In this document: positions 36,293 to 44,985 of the stretch, in pieces | Layout: each line of letters starts with the position of its first letter | How positions within the stretch are numbered: position 1 is the stretch's first letter | From: Bacillus sp. B15-48 | GTDB taxonomy: Bacteria; Bacillota; Bacilli; Bacillales; Cytobacillaceae | Assembly: GCF_016879755.1 (NCBI RefSeq) | Contig: NZ_WOFU01000001.1 | Location: 248,001 to 312,000, forward strand | Length of the DNA stretch: 64,000 nt | Direction: 5' to 3' | Made by a program: the position numbers and the translations under genes | The notes under the pieces: model-generated | Database searches by the model: none | What the model was told of the DNA's origin: nothing | Seen by the model: the letters and a program-made list of their open reading frames with translations, nothing else

Positions 36293-37042
36293 CTAAGAAA
36301 GATGCCCGGATTTTTTCACCTTTGTCTTTAAATACTTTTCATTGTACTCAGAGACATCGCCCCATAATGGCGTTCTACCCGATACAGACAAACCAGCGGA
36401 TTTTAGCGCTTTTAGCTTTCGCGGATTATTTGTAATCAATGTGACTGGCTTCGACCTTAATGCCTTTAACACTTGAATGGCATCATCATAGTTTCTTAAA
36501 TCATCTGCAAATCCTAAAGCTTCGTTCGCTTCAACGGTATCATAACCATTTTCTTGAAGGATATAAGCCATCGCTTTACTAAATAAACCGATGCCGCGTC
36601 CTTCATGATTGGCTAAGTAGAAGAGCGCCCCTGTTCCATGTTCAACAATCATTTTCATCGATTGCTCCAGCTGAAAACCGCAGTCACAGCGTTTGCTTCC
36701 GAAAATATCCCCAGTATGACAGATGGAATGCATGCGGATTAATGCCTCATCCCCGTATTCAAAGTCCCCGTAAACGAGAACACTTGATTGTTGGTAGTCT
36801 GATAGATTCGCAGTTGAAAGTTGGTTGATTACTGTTTGAAAGTTCTCCGTTACTTCAGTTGTTTTTAACCAACTATACCAGTTAAAAACGACGGTTTCCC
36901 CGTGTAAATTGACTGGCAATCGAATCGGCCCGACAAGGTAAATCGCTTCATCCTTGTTTGTTTTAATCAATTTTATTTTATCTTCTAGTGTAGAAAGAAC
37001 GTCAATCCTTTGTTGAACTTCTTCCAATGTCTCTTCCCCCAA
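36293..37042 (-). CDS. ribA: GTP cyclohydrolase II
   Basis: 249 aa, first committed step of riboflavin synthesis. Zinc-binding SICHTGDIFGSKRCDCGFQL (three cysteines), then ANHEGRGIGL and the NNPRK motif are present. The ~60-residue N-terminus does not resemble DHBP synthase (RibB), so it is not the usual RibBA fusion of Bacillus. It starts with TTG at 37042, supported by GAAGGAGG eight bases upstream. Only 24 bp separate it from the FAD monooxygenase stop. Confidence 0.93.
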   Translation of the reverse strand: MGEETLEEVQQRIDVLSTLEDKIKLIKTNKDEAIYLVGPIRLPVNLHGETVVFNWYSWLKTTEVTENFQTVINQLSTANLSDYQQSSVLVYGDFEYGDEALIRMHSICHTGDIFGSKRCDCGFQLEQSMKMIVEHGTGALFYLANHEGRGIGLFSKAMAYILQENGYDTVEANEALGFADDLRNYDDAIQVLKALRSKPVTLITNNPRKLKALKSAGLSVSGRTPLWGDVSEYNEKYLKTKVKKSGHLS

Positions 37043-37066
37043 TCGATACGCCTCCTTCAGTCGTCA

Positions 37067-38167
37067 TTAAGACATCACCGGAACAGCAAACTCATTTTTA
37101 TATTCTGCTTCTTTTTTTAATTGTAGATTTTGTAATTCTTCCACATGTGAACGACGTGCCGTTTCGAACTTTTTCAATTGCTGTGAATGATATTGCTCTG
37201 TTCGATGTGCTTCAAGGATGACTTCTGATAATACATCTGCATCCATTAAGGCACTGTTGATGCCAAATGCACCTGTCGGGCTCATCGTATGGGCAGCGTC
37301 TCCGATAATTGCGAGCCCATCTTTCACCCATGTTTCACAGGTGATACTTTGCACTTTTAATAAAATAAAATCGTCCCATGATTGAATATGTTGCTTTACT
37401 GTGGCAGTTAGTTCAGGAAAAGCATCAGTGACTCGCTTAATAAATGGAGCAAAAGACTGCTTTTTCAAATTTGGATAGGATCCTTCAGGGATACTCCAGC
37501 CAATCTGGATAAACCCTCCTGCCTGAGAAAATAAAGCAAGTTGCTTCCCTTCCACTAATGCATTTTTAATCGTTGGTTCCCAGCCCGTTGGCATCGGGAT
37601 TTTTGCCCAAAGCAAATCATATCCATGTTTTCTGACCGTGAACGGAATCTCAGCTAATTTACGTACCGTTGAAAATCGTCCATCGGCACCAATAACGATT
37701 GAACTATTAATGATAATCTGATTGTCCCCTTGTTTCGCTTTAATTCCAGTTACTGCCCCGCTTTTATCCGTCAGTAATTCAGTCAACTTCGTCCCCATCA
37801 TAATGCTGTAATTTTGAAGATGCGACGATTCACCTATTAACACGTTTAATAAGTTCTTTTGCGGTACGTGGATGCCGACGTGTTGATGACCATTTGCCGG
37901 CGAAACTGTCTTGAACACTTTGCCAGCCTGCAAATATTCAATTCGTTCCATAAGCAGGAGGCCTTCGGTTTCCACTTTTTCATACAAATGATATTTTTTT
38001 AAAATTGCTTCGCCGTCATTGTTTAAATGTTCACCGCGGAATTCTTTATCAATCCCGTCGTGGCGCTCGACAACAATCGTTTTTAAATGATTCTTTGCTA
38101 GTATATAGCCCAAGAGTGCGCCGGCTGGACCAGCGCCGACAATGCAAACATCCGCTTTCAGTTCCAT
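37067..38167 (-). CDS. FAD-dependent aromatic monooxygenase
   Basis: 366 aa flavoprotein hydroxylase of the PHBH/UbiH fold. FAD motif GAGPAG (residues ~10-15) followed by VVERH, the middle DG motif VIGADGRFSTVRK, and the GD motif GDAAHTMSPTGAFGINSALMDAD. It is expected to hydroxylate a phenolic or quinone-like ring using NAD(P)H and O2. The ATG at 38167 follows GGAGG by eight bases; the longer frame to 38209 reads through that site. The partner catE suggests the product may be a catechol-type substrate for ring cleavage. Confidence 0.9.
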   Translation of the reverse strand: MELKADVCIVGAGPAGALLGYILAKNHLKTIVVERHDGIDKEFRGEHLNNDGEAILKKYHLYEKVETEGLLLMERIEYLQAGKVFKTVSPANGHQHVGIHVPQKNLLNVLIGESSHLQNYSIMMGTKLTELLTDKSGAVTGIKAKQGDNQIIINSSIVIGADGRFSTVRKLAEIPFTVRKHGYDLLWAKIPMPTGWEPTIKNALVEGKQLALFSQAGGFIQIGWSIPEGSYPNLKKQSFAPFIKRVTDAFPELTATVKQHIQSWDDFILLKVQSITCETWVKDGLAIIGDAAHTMSPTGAFGINSALMDADVLSEVILEAHRTEQYHSQQLKKFETARRSHVEELQNLQLKKEAEYKNEFAVPVMS

Positions 38168-38228
38168 TATCGCGCCTCCTCCCTCTGCTGCTTCAATCAA
38201 CTTTCTCATATTTATTTTATTTCAAACC

Positions 38229-39080
38229 TTATACCGTTAACTTCATCCGATTTCCGGAAGGATCATAAGCAATGAACACATTCTTATCTTCTGAAATCGT
38301 CACACCCATTTGTCTCAATCGTCCGATTGCCTCATCTCGCACTGTTTCACTTGGAAATACGATCGTAAAGGCACTCATGCCAACACTGTTTTCCGCGGGA
38401 GCAGGTGCACCAATTCCAGCCCATGTATTCAGGCCGATATGATGGTGATACTTCCCTGTTGAGATGAATAGCGCCTGACCACCATATCTTGTAACCACAT
38501 CAAACTGAAGTCCATTGCAATAAAACTCCTCGGTCTTTTTCAACTCAGAAACATGCAAGTGGATATGTCCCATTATAGTACCACTTGGGAGACCCGTCCA
38601 CGGTTTCTCATCTCCGTCTGCAAGAATCCCTTCGATATCGAGCGGACGTGTATCCATTGCTACCTCTCCACTTTTCCACTCCCACTGTGAAGCAGGTCGG
38701 TCTGAATAAATTTCAATTCCATTTCCGTCAGGATCTGCTAAATACAACGCTTCACTAACGAGATGGTCTGAAGCTCCTTGCAGTGGAAATTGTGTTTTTA
38801 TAAAGTGCTGGATGATTCTAGCTAAATCGGCACGGCTCGGTAAAAGAAGTGCGTAATGATATAAACCAGTTGTGCGCGGCTGCTTCGGGATGATGTTCTC
38901 AAGCTGCTCAATCGTCACTAACGGTGTGTTGCCATCGGCCGTTAACACGGCTTTCTGTTCGGTTTGATTCAATATTTTAAATCCAATGATGTTTTGATAA
39001 AAGTCGAGAGATCGCTGTAAATCTTGAACTTTCAACTCAATTTGGCTAACATAAATATTCGGTTCCGCGTGAAAGGTCAT
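38229..39080 (-). CDS. catE: Catechol-2,3-dioxygenase-like protein (CatE family)
   Basis: 283 aa, two vicinal-oxygen-chelate modules: residues ~8-125 (ELKVQDLQRSLDFYQNIIGFK ... DPDGNGIEIYSDRP) and ~165-280 (HIHLHVSELKKTEEFYC ... HHHIGLNTW ... DPSGN). The layout and length match B. subtilis CatE (YfiE), an extradiol dioxygenase induced by catechol and quinones. The GHIHLHV and HHHIGLNTW histidines are probable Fe(II) ligands. First gene of the catE-monooxygenase-ribA-ribD series, with a perfect inverted repeat in its promoter. Confidence 0.9.
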   Translation of the reverse strand: MTFHAEPNIYVSQIELKVQDLQRSLDFYQNIIGFKILNQTEQKAVLTADGNTPLVTIEQLENIIPKQPRTTGLYHYALLLPSRADLARIIQHFIKTQFPLQGASDHLVSEALYLADPDGNGIEIYSDRPASQWEWKSGEVAMDTRPLDIEGILADGDEKPWTGLPSGTIMGHIHLHVSELKKTEEFYCNGLQFDVVTRYGGQALFISTGKYHHHIGLNTWAGIGAPAPAENSVGMSAFTIVFPSETVRDEAIGRLRQMGVTISEDKNVFIAYDPSGNRMKLTV

Positions 39081-39130
39081 AAAAAGTTCCTCCAGTTTTA
39101 ACGTATTTTTATATAAACAACATCTGAAAG

Positions 39131-39151
39131 TTACTTACTTTATGTAAGTAA
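39131..39151. promoter_or_regulatory. Inverted-repeat operator between catE and the HxlR gene
   Basis: TTACTTAC (39131-39138) and GTAAGTAA (39144-39151) are perfect 8-bp arms around TTTAT. A further half-like TTTACTTG lies at 39166-39173. This resembles the TTAC...GTAA sites described for YodB/CatR-type repressors and lies 51 bases before catE, with the regulator gene on the other side. Confidence 0.75.
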
Positions 39152-39253
39152 TTATATTTTTATAATTTACTTGTGTCAAATAAATAATTTTTGTATTGTT
39201 AATATAGTGTTAACTGAATTTAAATTGATTAGACTACTGGGAGGTGTCGAGTG

Positions 39254-39562
39254 ATGAATCAACCTCTTATTTGTCCACGATTTGAAAAAGCGATGGGAAT
39301 CTTGAGCCAGCGCTGGACAGGGCTTGTCATTTATCAATTGCTGACTGGGCCGAAACGATTTTGCACCTTAGAATCATCGATTGGCGTGAGTGGGAGAGTA
39401 CTGTCCGAACGATTAAAAGAGTTAGAAAGTCAAGGAATCGTTAAACGAGAAGTCTATCCTGAAACACCCGTACGCATCGAATATTCGCTTACGGAAAAAG
39501 GTCAAAGTTTAGAGCCAATCATGAAGGAAATCGAAAATTGGTCACAAACGTGGTTAGATTAA
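39254..39562 (+). CDS. HxlR-family regulator (CatR/YodB-like)
   Basis: 102 aa winged-helix repressor of the HxlR family. A single cysteine near the N-terminus (ICPRFEKAMGILSQRWTG) occupies the position of the redox-sensing Cys of B. subtilis YodB and CatR, which respond to quinones and diamide by thiol modification. The wing region EYSLTEKGQSL is present. The ATG at 39254 is seven bases after GGGAGGTG. Divergent from catE with an inverted repeat between, so it is the likely repressor of the catE operon and of itself. Confidence 0.9.
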   Translation: MNQPLICPRFEKAMGILSQRWTGLVIYQLLTGPKRFCTLESSIGVSGRVLSERLKELESQGIVKREVYPETPVRIEYSLTEKGQSLEPIMKEIENWSQTWLD

Positions 39563-39580
39563 GAGTTTTTTTGAATGATT

Positions 39581-39622
39581 AAAAGCCGATTGTCTTTTTT
39601 GCGACAATCGGCTTTTTTTTGC
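39581..39622. terminator. Bidirectional terminator
   Basis: AAAAGCCGATTGTC-ttttttgc-GACAATCGGCTTTTTTTT, a perfect 14-bp stem serving the HxlR gene and the converging membrane protein gene. Confidence 0.95.
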
Positions 39623-39623
39623 T

Positions 39624-40265
39624 TTATTTGTTATTGCTAGCGACTTTTTCAGCTTCTGCCATTCCGACTCTTTGGACGCCATTCTTTTCAAGGAGTGTAA
39701 TCACTTTCTTAACATTTTCTTCGTCTTCAATAACAACAAAATGAACGACCGGAAAACTCCTTTTTACATTAAGTGTTAATTTAAAGCCAAAATTGACCCG
39801 ATCATTTAATCCATAAAGCTCATGCCAACGGATAATTTCTTCCACTTTAAAAGATTTTATTTGTTCGTATCGATAATATCTTGACTGGAAAATGACTCCT
39901 CTAGGCAAAATGAAAAAATTATTTGGGTGCCTGATTGAATTTAAAATAAGAAAAAAGAAATAAGTAAAACTAAATAAAGACGCGTCAAACCAATCTGTAA
40001 ACATCGCAATTCCGATTAAGACGATTAGCAAACCGAGGACAATCATCGTTCCCCAATGAGCGAGACGGTATGATTTTGTCTCCTTCGTTAATGACGTCAT
40101 TTCCTTCCACTCTGCAGGAACGAGAATGCTAGAAAACTCCTCCTTCGACCGCGGAAAAACAGCTTGAGTCGAGAGTTCAGCTGCCATTTTTAAATTCAGC
40201 CGATAACGGACTAAATAATAAACACCAGCTAGAAAAATACCGATAAACACGAGATCCAACCACAC
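39624..40265 (-). CDS. Uncharacterised membrane protein with PH-like domain
   Basis: 213 aa. Three hydrophobic segments: residues ~3-20, ~73-92 and ~97-113. The C-terminal ~90 residues are soluble (FILPRGVIFQSRYYRYEQIKSFKVEEIIRWHELYG), with the 'general rule ... bends' pattern of bacterial PH-like domains (for example DUF5673-type). I do not recognise the family firmly. No operon partner; bounded by terminators on both sides. Confidence 0.7.
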   Translation of the reverse strand: MWLDLVFIGIFLAGVYYLVRYRLNLKMAAELSTQAVFPRSKEEFSSILVPAEWKEMTSLTKETKSYRLAHWGTMIVLGLLIVLIGIAMFTDWFDASLFSFTYFFFLILNSIRHPNNFFILPRGVIFQSRYYRYEQIKSFKVEEIIRWHELYGLNDRVNFGFKLTLNVKRSFPVVHFVVIEDEENVKKVITLLEKNGVQRVGMAEAEKVASNNK

Positions 40266-40388
40266 AAAAAAACACCCCTTTGCTTCGTGAGGACAACCAC
40301 TCTAACTTATACGTTTTATGAATACGAGTCCCTTTTATCCCATTTTTTTCCTACTATAACTGTAACATATAAAAAGTCTTTATGGTGA

Positions 40389-40434
40389 AAAAAAGGGCTG
40401 TACGTGCACTGTTTCGCACGGGCAGCCCTATGTC
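40389..40434 (-). terminator. Terminator of putP
   Basis: Minus strand AGGGCTGCCCGTGC...GCACGTACAGCCCTTTTTTTC; long stem and T run directly behind putP. Confidence 0.9.
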
Positions 40435-40439
40435 AGTTC

Positions 40440-41921
40440 TTAATCTTCTTTTTGCAAGATTTCGAGTGTTTGATTAAACTCGTTTTCCACTTCTTTGTTC
40501 TGTTTATACGTAATCGAACTAACGACTACGGTGACAATTAAATTGAATAAGAAACCTGGAACGATTTCATAAAGAACGCCTGATAAGGACGAGTTACCCC
40601 AAATTAAAACGGTCACTGCTCCGGTAATCATTCCAAGAAGCGCACCAGTCCCAGTAATTTTCCGCCAATACAAGGAAAGTAAAATGATCGGTCCAAATGC
40701 GGCACCAAATCCTGCCCAAGCAAAGGCAACGAGATTCAGAATCGTATCGGATTGCTCCCAAGCAAACATAATCGCGACAATGGAAACAGCTAATACGGCT
40801 AAACGTCCAAGCAAAACATACCGTTTTTCAGAGGCATTTGACTTTAACACGGCCTTGTAAATGTCCTCAACTAAAGCGGACGAAGTCACAATTAATTGCG
40901 AAGAAACGGTACTCATAATCGCAGCAAGTACAGCTGCCAACATAATCCCGGCGATAAAAGGATGGAAAATGATTTGACCGAGCTGAATGAACACAGCTTC
41001 CGGGTCAATAAGTGTAACGTTAGAATTTTGCTTAAAATAAGCGACCCCAACTAACCCTGTTAACACAGCACCAAACAAAGATAAAATCATCCAGCTAATC
41101 CCAATCCTTCTTGCTTGGGTTGTCTCCTTAGCCGATTTGATGGCCATAAAGCGAACGATAATATGTGGCTGCCCAAAATAACCGAGTCCCCATGCTAACG
41201 ACGAAATCACCCCAGCCGTTGTCGCAGTTGCCGCAAAACTTAATAAATTGACATCGACTTGACGAATAGTTTCAGCTGTTTCCGAAATGCCGCCAGTTAA
41301 AAATAGCCCAATAACAGGAACGAAAATAAGTGCTAAAAACATAATTGTTCCTTGAACAAAATCTGTATAGCTGACGGCGAGAAAACCACCAAATAAAGTA
41401 TAGGCGATAATAACGGCGGCAACGATCAACAAACCAGTATGGTAATTATACCCAAATGAACTTTGGAAGAAGATTCCCCCAGCGACAAGACCGGATGATA
41501 CATAAAAGGTGAAGAAAATTAAAATAATCAAGCCGGATACGATGCGGAGAATTTTTGTGTTTTCTTTAAAACGATTATCGAAAAAACTCGGAATCGTAAT
41601 CGAGTCATTCGAAACTTGCGTATACACCCGCAAACGCGGTGCGACAAACTTCCAGTTTAACCATGCTCCAATCACCAAGCCAACACCAATCCACGCTTCG
41701 ACTAGCCCAGAAACAAAAATCGCACCTGGTAATCCCATTAACAACCATTGCGACATATCTGAAGCTCCGGCACTTAGGGCTGAAACGGCAGGACCGAGCT
41801 GTCGTCCTCCCAACATATAGTCTGATAGATTATTGATTTTTCTGTACGAATAAATTCCGATTAAGATCATACCAACAAGATATATGAGAATCGCTAGTAG
41901 CTGATACGTATAATCTGTCAT
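40440..41921 (-). CDS. putP: Sodium/proline symporter
   Basis: 493 aa, about 13 membrane segments, SSS family. Starts YQLLAILIYLVGMILIGIYSYRK, then LSAGASDMSQWLLMGLPGAIF (the sodium and proline site region in helix 2) and the signature GYFGQPHIIVRFMAIKSAKE, both characteristic of PutP/OpuE. Imports proline for catabolism. It lies behind the proline-degradation genes on the same strand, but a 146-base gap may carry its own promoter. Confidence 0.95.
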   Translation of the reverse strand: MTDYTYQLLAILIYLVGMILIGIYSYRKINNLSDYMLGGRQLGPAVSALSAGASDMSQWLLMGLPGAIFVSGLVEAWIGVGLVIGAWLNWKFVAPRLRVYTQVSNDSITIPSFFDNRFKENTKILRIVSGLIILIFFTFYVSSGLVAGGIFFQSSFGYNYHTGLLIVAAVIIAYTLFGGFLAVSYTDFVQGTIMFLALIFVPVIGLFLTGGISETAETIRQVDVNLLSFAATATTAGVISSLAWGLGYFGQPHIIVRFMAIKSAKETTQARRIGISWMILSLFGAVLTGLVGVAYFKQNSNVTLIDPEAVFIQLGQIIFHPFIAGIMLAAVLAAIMSTVSSQLIVTSSALVEDIYKAVLKSNASEKRYVLLGRLAVLAVSIVAIMFAWEQSDTILNLVAFAWAGFGAAFGPIILLSLYWRKITGTGALLGMITGAVTVLIWGNSSLSGVLYEIVPGFLFNLIVTVVVSSITYKQNKEVENEFNQTLEILQKED

Positions 41922-42067
41922 TCAAACTCCTCCTTTATAAAAATATGAAAATATAACTTTAATTGTTTTTGAATGATTCCTAAAAACGATTCAGTTATTT
42001 TAGGTTAGAATCAAAGTGGACCGTTTCCACTCCCTCTCTTCTTCTTCCGTTTGTCTATAATACTATA

Positions 42068-43087
42068 TCATTTTTTCTCCTTCGCATTTTTCTTTTTTTT
42101 GCAAACGATAAATAGTGTCAGCGCCACGGCACTGGCACTGGCAGCGAGAATCGGTTCTTTTTTTAATTGATTGTCTTTCTGATAAAATACTTCTTTTAAA
42201 ATAAGATTTACGTTCTGAGGACGTTCAGCCAGCCGGCGCATATAGTAGCCGTACCAATCATGCCCAAACGGCATATATGTGCAAAAATGATACCCTTTCT
42301 TCGCGAGATCGTATTGCATTTCTTGGCGGAAACCGTAAAGCATTTGAAACTCAAACCGATCATACGGAATATTCTTTTTTTTAATGAACGCTTTTAACTC
42401 ATTAATTATCCGGTGGTCATGTGTTGCAATCGACGTAAACATCTCCCCAAGAAGGCGCCTTTTAGCGAGCTTCAGAAAATTTCGATCGATCTCTGCCTTT
42501 GACTGATAGGAGACTTTCTCGCTTTCTTTATATGCTCCTTTGACGAGGCGAATTCGTACATCCTGCAACTGCTCAAGATCGTCTTCCGCGCGGAAAAGAT
42601 ACGTTTGAATCACTGTGCCTACATTGTCATAATGCGTTAACAAGCGGTTGACGATATGAAGCGTCCGTTCATAGTACTTATAACTTTCCATATCAATATT
42701 TATGAAAATATCATATTTTGCTGCGACATCGACAATTTCTTTTATATTTTCATAGCAGAATTCATCATCGATATCAAAGCCTAATTGAGTCAATTTGACA
42801 GAAATATGTGCGTCTAGTTTCTCTTCAAAAATTCTTTGGACGACTTGAATAATTTTATTTTTAGCTGCGCGTGCTTCAGATTTGTCAGACACAAATTCCC
42901 CGAGATGATCGACAGTACAACTTATGCCGCGGCGATTCATCTCCTTGATTTTTTTGGCAACGCTTTCAATTGTAGTCCCAGCGACGAACCTTTCTGCTCC
43001 TAACCGAAACCCATATTTTTTTGCTTTTTCATTTAAAAATTTATTGTTTGATAACTGAATAAAAAAGTCCCTTGTGATCCTCGACAT
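42068..43087 (-). CDS. Proline dehydrogenase with C-terminal membrane tail
   Basis: ~339 aa FAD-dependent proline dehydrogenase, oxidising proline to pyrroline-5-carboxylate. Core motifs: ISVKLTQLGFD, NIDMESYKYYERTL, RLVKGAYKE, ATHDHRII, FEFQMLYGFR and YMPFGHDWYGYYMRRLAERPQN. The Bacillus enzyme normally ends shortly after that last motif. Here about 35 more residues follow, containing a hydrophobic PILAASASAVALTLFIVC and a KKKK-rich end, which looks like a tail anchor. The ATG at 43087 follows AAAGGAG by eight bases. Probably cotranscribed with the downstream-acting dehydrogenase gene at 43175. Confidence 0.92.
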   Translation of the reverse strand: MSRITRDFFIQLSNNKFLNEKAKKYGFRLGAERFVAGTTIESVAKKIKEMNRRGISCTVDHLGEFVSDKSEARAAKNKIIQVVQRIFEEKLDAHISVKLTQLGFDIDDEFCYENIKEIVDVAAKYDIFINIDMESYKYYERTLHIVNRLLTHYDNVGTVIQTYLFRAEDDLEQLQDVRIRLVKGAYKESEKVSYQSKAEIDRNFLKLAKRRLLGEMFTSIATHDHRIINELKAFIKKKNIPYDRFEFQMLYGFRQEMQYDLAKKGYHFCTYMPFGHDWYGYYMRRLAERPQNVNLILKEVFYQKDNQLKKEPILAASASAVALTLFIVCKKKKNAKEKK

Positions 43088-43174
43088 GCACTCAACTCCT
43101 TTGTGATGCATTGATGAAAGGTTGCGACAGCTCGAAACTGCCGCAATGAAAACAGGACTTTTACTTCATCATCA

Positions 43175-44722
43175 TTAAAATTTTTCTGATACTACTTTTG
43201 CTTCCATGAACAATTGAAGATAATCCGGACCACCTGCTTTCGAATCGGTCCCAGACATTTTAAAGCCCCCAAACGGTTGATAACCGACAATTGCCGCTGT
43301 ACAGCCACGGTTAAAATAAAGATTGCCGACATCAAACTCGTATTTCGCTCGTTCCAAATGCGCTCGATTATTGGAAATAACCGCCCCTGTCAAGCCATAC
43401 TCGGTATTGTTGGCAATTTCAAGCATTTCGTCAAAATTATTAGCTTTCGTAAAGGCGACGACCGGTCCGAAGATTTCTTCTTGCATGAGGCGCGCTTTCG
43501 GGTCGACATCTTTGAAAATCGTTGGATAAACGAAATTCCCTGTCGAATCATCGGCATTTCCACCGTAGACGAGTGTCCCCTCCGCCTTGCCAATCTCGAT
43601 ATACTCTTTAATTTTATTAAACTGCTTTTGATTAACGACTGCCCCCATATAGACGTCTTGTTCCGCAGGATTGCCCACCGATAATTCTTTTGTCAGTTCA
43701 ACCGATTTTTCAATCACTTGTTCGTAAAGGTCTTTATGGACAATGACTCTTGAACAGGCCGAACATTTCTGCCCAGAAAAACCAAAGGCGGAATGAACGA
43801 TGGCATCAGCGGCCATATCGACATCCGCGTCTTTGTCAACGATGATTGTATCCTTCCCACCCATTTCAGCGATCACACGTTTTAAAAATTGCTGGCCTTG
43901 TTGTACTTTTGCAGCCCGTTCATAAATCCGAACTCCGGTTGCCCGCGATCCGGTAAAGTTAATAAATCGCGTTTCTTTATGGTCAACCATATAGTCACCG
44001 ATCTCCAACGGGTCGCCTGGGAGGAAATTAACGACCCCTTTTGGCAGCCCTGCCTCTTCTAAAATTCCGATCAATTTATAGGCGACGACCGGGGTATTTT
44101 CAGAAGGCTTTAATAAGACAGGATTGCCTGCGACAATCGGAGCAACGGCCGTTCCGCAAGCGATGGCAAAGGCAAAATTCCATGGCGGAATCACGACACC
44201 AGGACCGATCGCTTTGTAGAAATACTGGTTATTCTCATTTTCGCGCTGATTCAGTTGTTTGCCTTTTGCCAGCTCAAGCATTTGTCTGCCGTAGTATTCT
44301 AAAAAGTCGATTCCTTCCGCTGTGTCGCCATCTGCCTGATTCCACGGTTTTCCCGCTTCATACACTAACCATGCAGATAACTCATGTTTACGGCGCCGGG
44401 CAATCGCTGCCGCTCGAAATAACACATGAGCCCTTGCCTCTGGCGCCATAGATCTCCATGTCTCAAATGCTTCAAGTGCCGTCTCAAATGCGATATCAAC
44501 ATGTTGCTTCGTTGCTTTTGATACGTTGCCAATCACTTGTTCCTTATTCGCAGGATTCACAGAAACGAGTTTATCTTTCGTATACATTTTCTCCCCATTT
44601 ATAACCAGTGGATAGTCTTTCCCTAACTCCGTCTTCACCTTATGCAATGCTTCCTTAAATGCTTCGCGATTCTCCTTCACCGTGAAATCTGTAAATGGCT
44701 CATGTTTAAAAGGCAAAACCAT
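43175..44722 (-). CDS. L-glutamate gamma-semialdehyde dehydrogenase
   Basis: 515 aa, NAD-dependent (1-pyrroline-5-carboxylate dehydrogenase, RocA/PutC type), completing proline to glutamate. Visible are [13 protein letters not shown] (NAD site), [11 protein letters not shown], the catalytic glutamate in [13 protein letters not shown], the catalytic cysteine in [13 protein letters not shown], and [10 protein letters not shown]. First gene of the P5C dehydrogenase, proline dehydrogenase, putP series; it is transcribed first and followed after 87 bp by proline dehydrogenase. Confidence 0.95.
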   Translation of the reverse strand: MVLPFKHEPFTDFTVKENREAFKEALHKVKTELGKDYPLVINGEKMYTKDKLVSVNPANKEQVIGNVSKATKQHVDIAFETALEAFETWRSMAPEARAHVLFRAAAIARRRKHELSAWLVYEAGKPWNQADGDTAEGIDFLEYYGRQMLELAKGKQLNQRENENNQYFYKAIGPGVVIPPWNFAFAIACGTAVAPIVAGNPVLLKPSENTPVVAYKLIGILEEAGLPKGVVNFLPGDPLEIGDYMVDHKETRFINFTGSRATGVRIYERAAKVQQGQQFLKRVIAEMGGKDTIIVDKDADVDMAADAIVHSAFGFSGQKCSACSRVIVHKDLYEQVIEKSVELTKELSVGNPAEQDVYMGAVVNQKQFNKIKEYIEIGKAEGTLVYGGNADDSTGNFVYPTIFKDVDPKARLMQEEIFGPVVAFTKANNFDEMLEIANNTEYGLTGAVISNNRAHLERAKYEFDVGNLYFNRGCTAAIVGYQPFGGFKMSGTDSKAGGPDYLQLFMEAKVVSEKF

Positions 44723-44924
44723 GAAAGATCCCTCCCTGCTTTTGTATAGGCAAAACTGGCTATATATTTACGTATCTATTTATATATAAGCAAGATTTGG
44801 AGAGCTTATTCCATGGCAACCCTTCATTTGAAATTAGTCCAAGCTAAAACTTTTCTATAAACACATGTAATTTCATTTCGACATTTCCTGGGCAATAACG
44901 ATGTTTTTTGCGTGGTGTAAACAA

Positions 44925-44970
44925 AAAACCAGTAACAGCATATTCGGCTGTTACTGGCTTTTTTGTTTTG
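44925..44970 (-). terminator. Terminator of the RND efflux operon
   Basis: AAAAAACCAGTAACAGC-atattcg-GCTGTTACTGGCTTTTTTG, strong stem with T runs on both strands. Confidence 0.93.
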
Positions 44971-44985
44971 AATTTGCTCTTTGCT

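Noticed and set aside
43214-44451. Long antisense frames (156 and 136 codons) inside the P5C dehydrogenase gene
   Set aside because: Opposite a strongly conserved enzyme gene; no ribosome binding sites; typical shadow frames.
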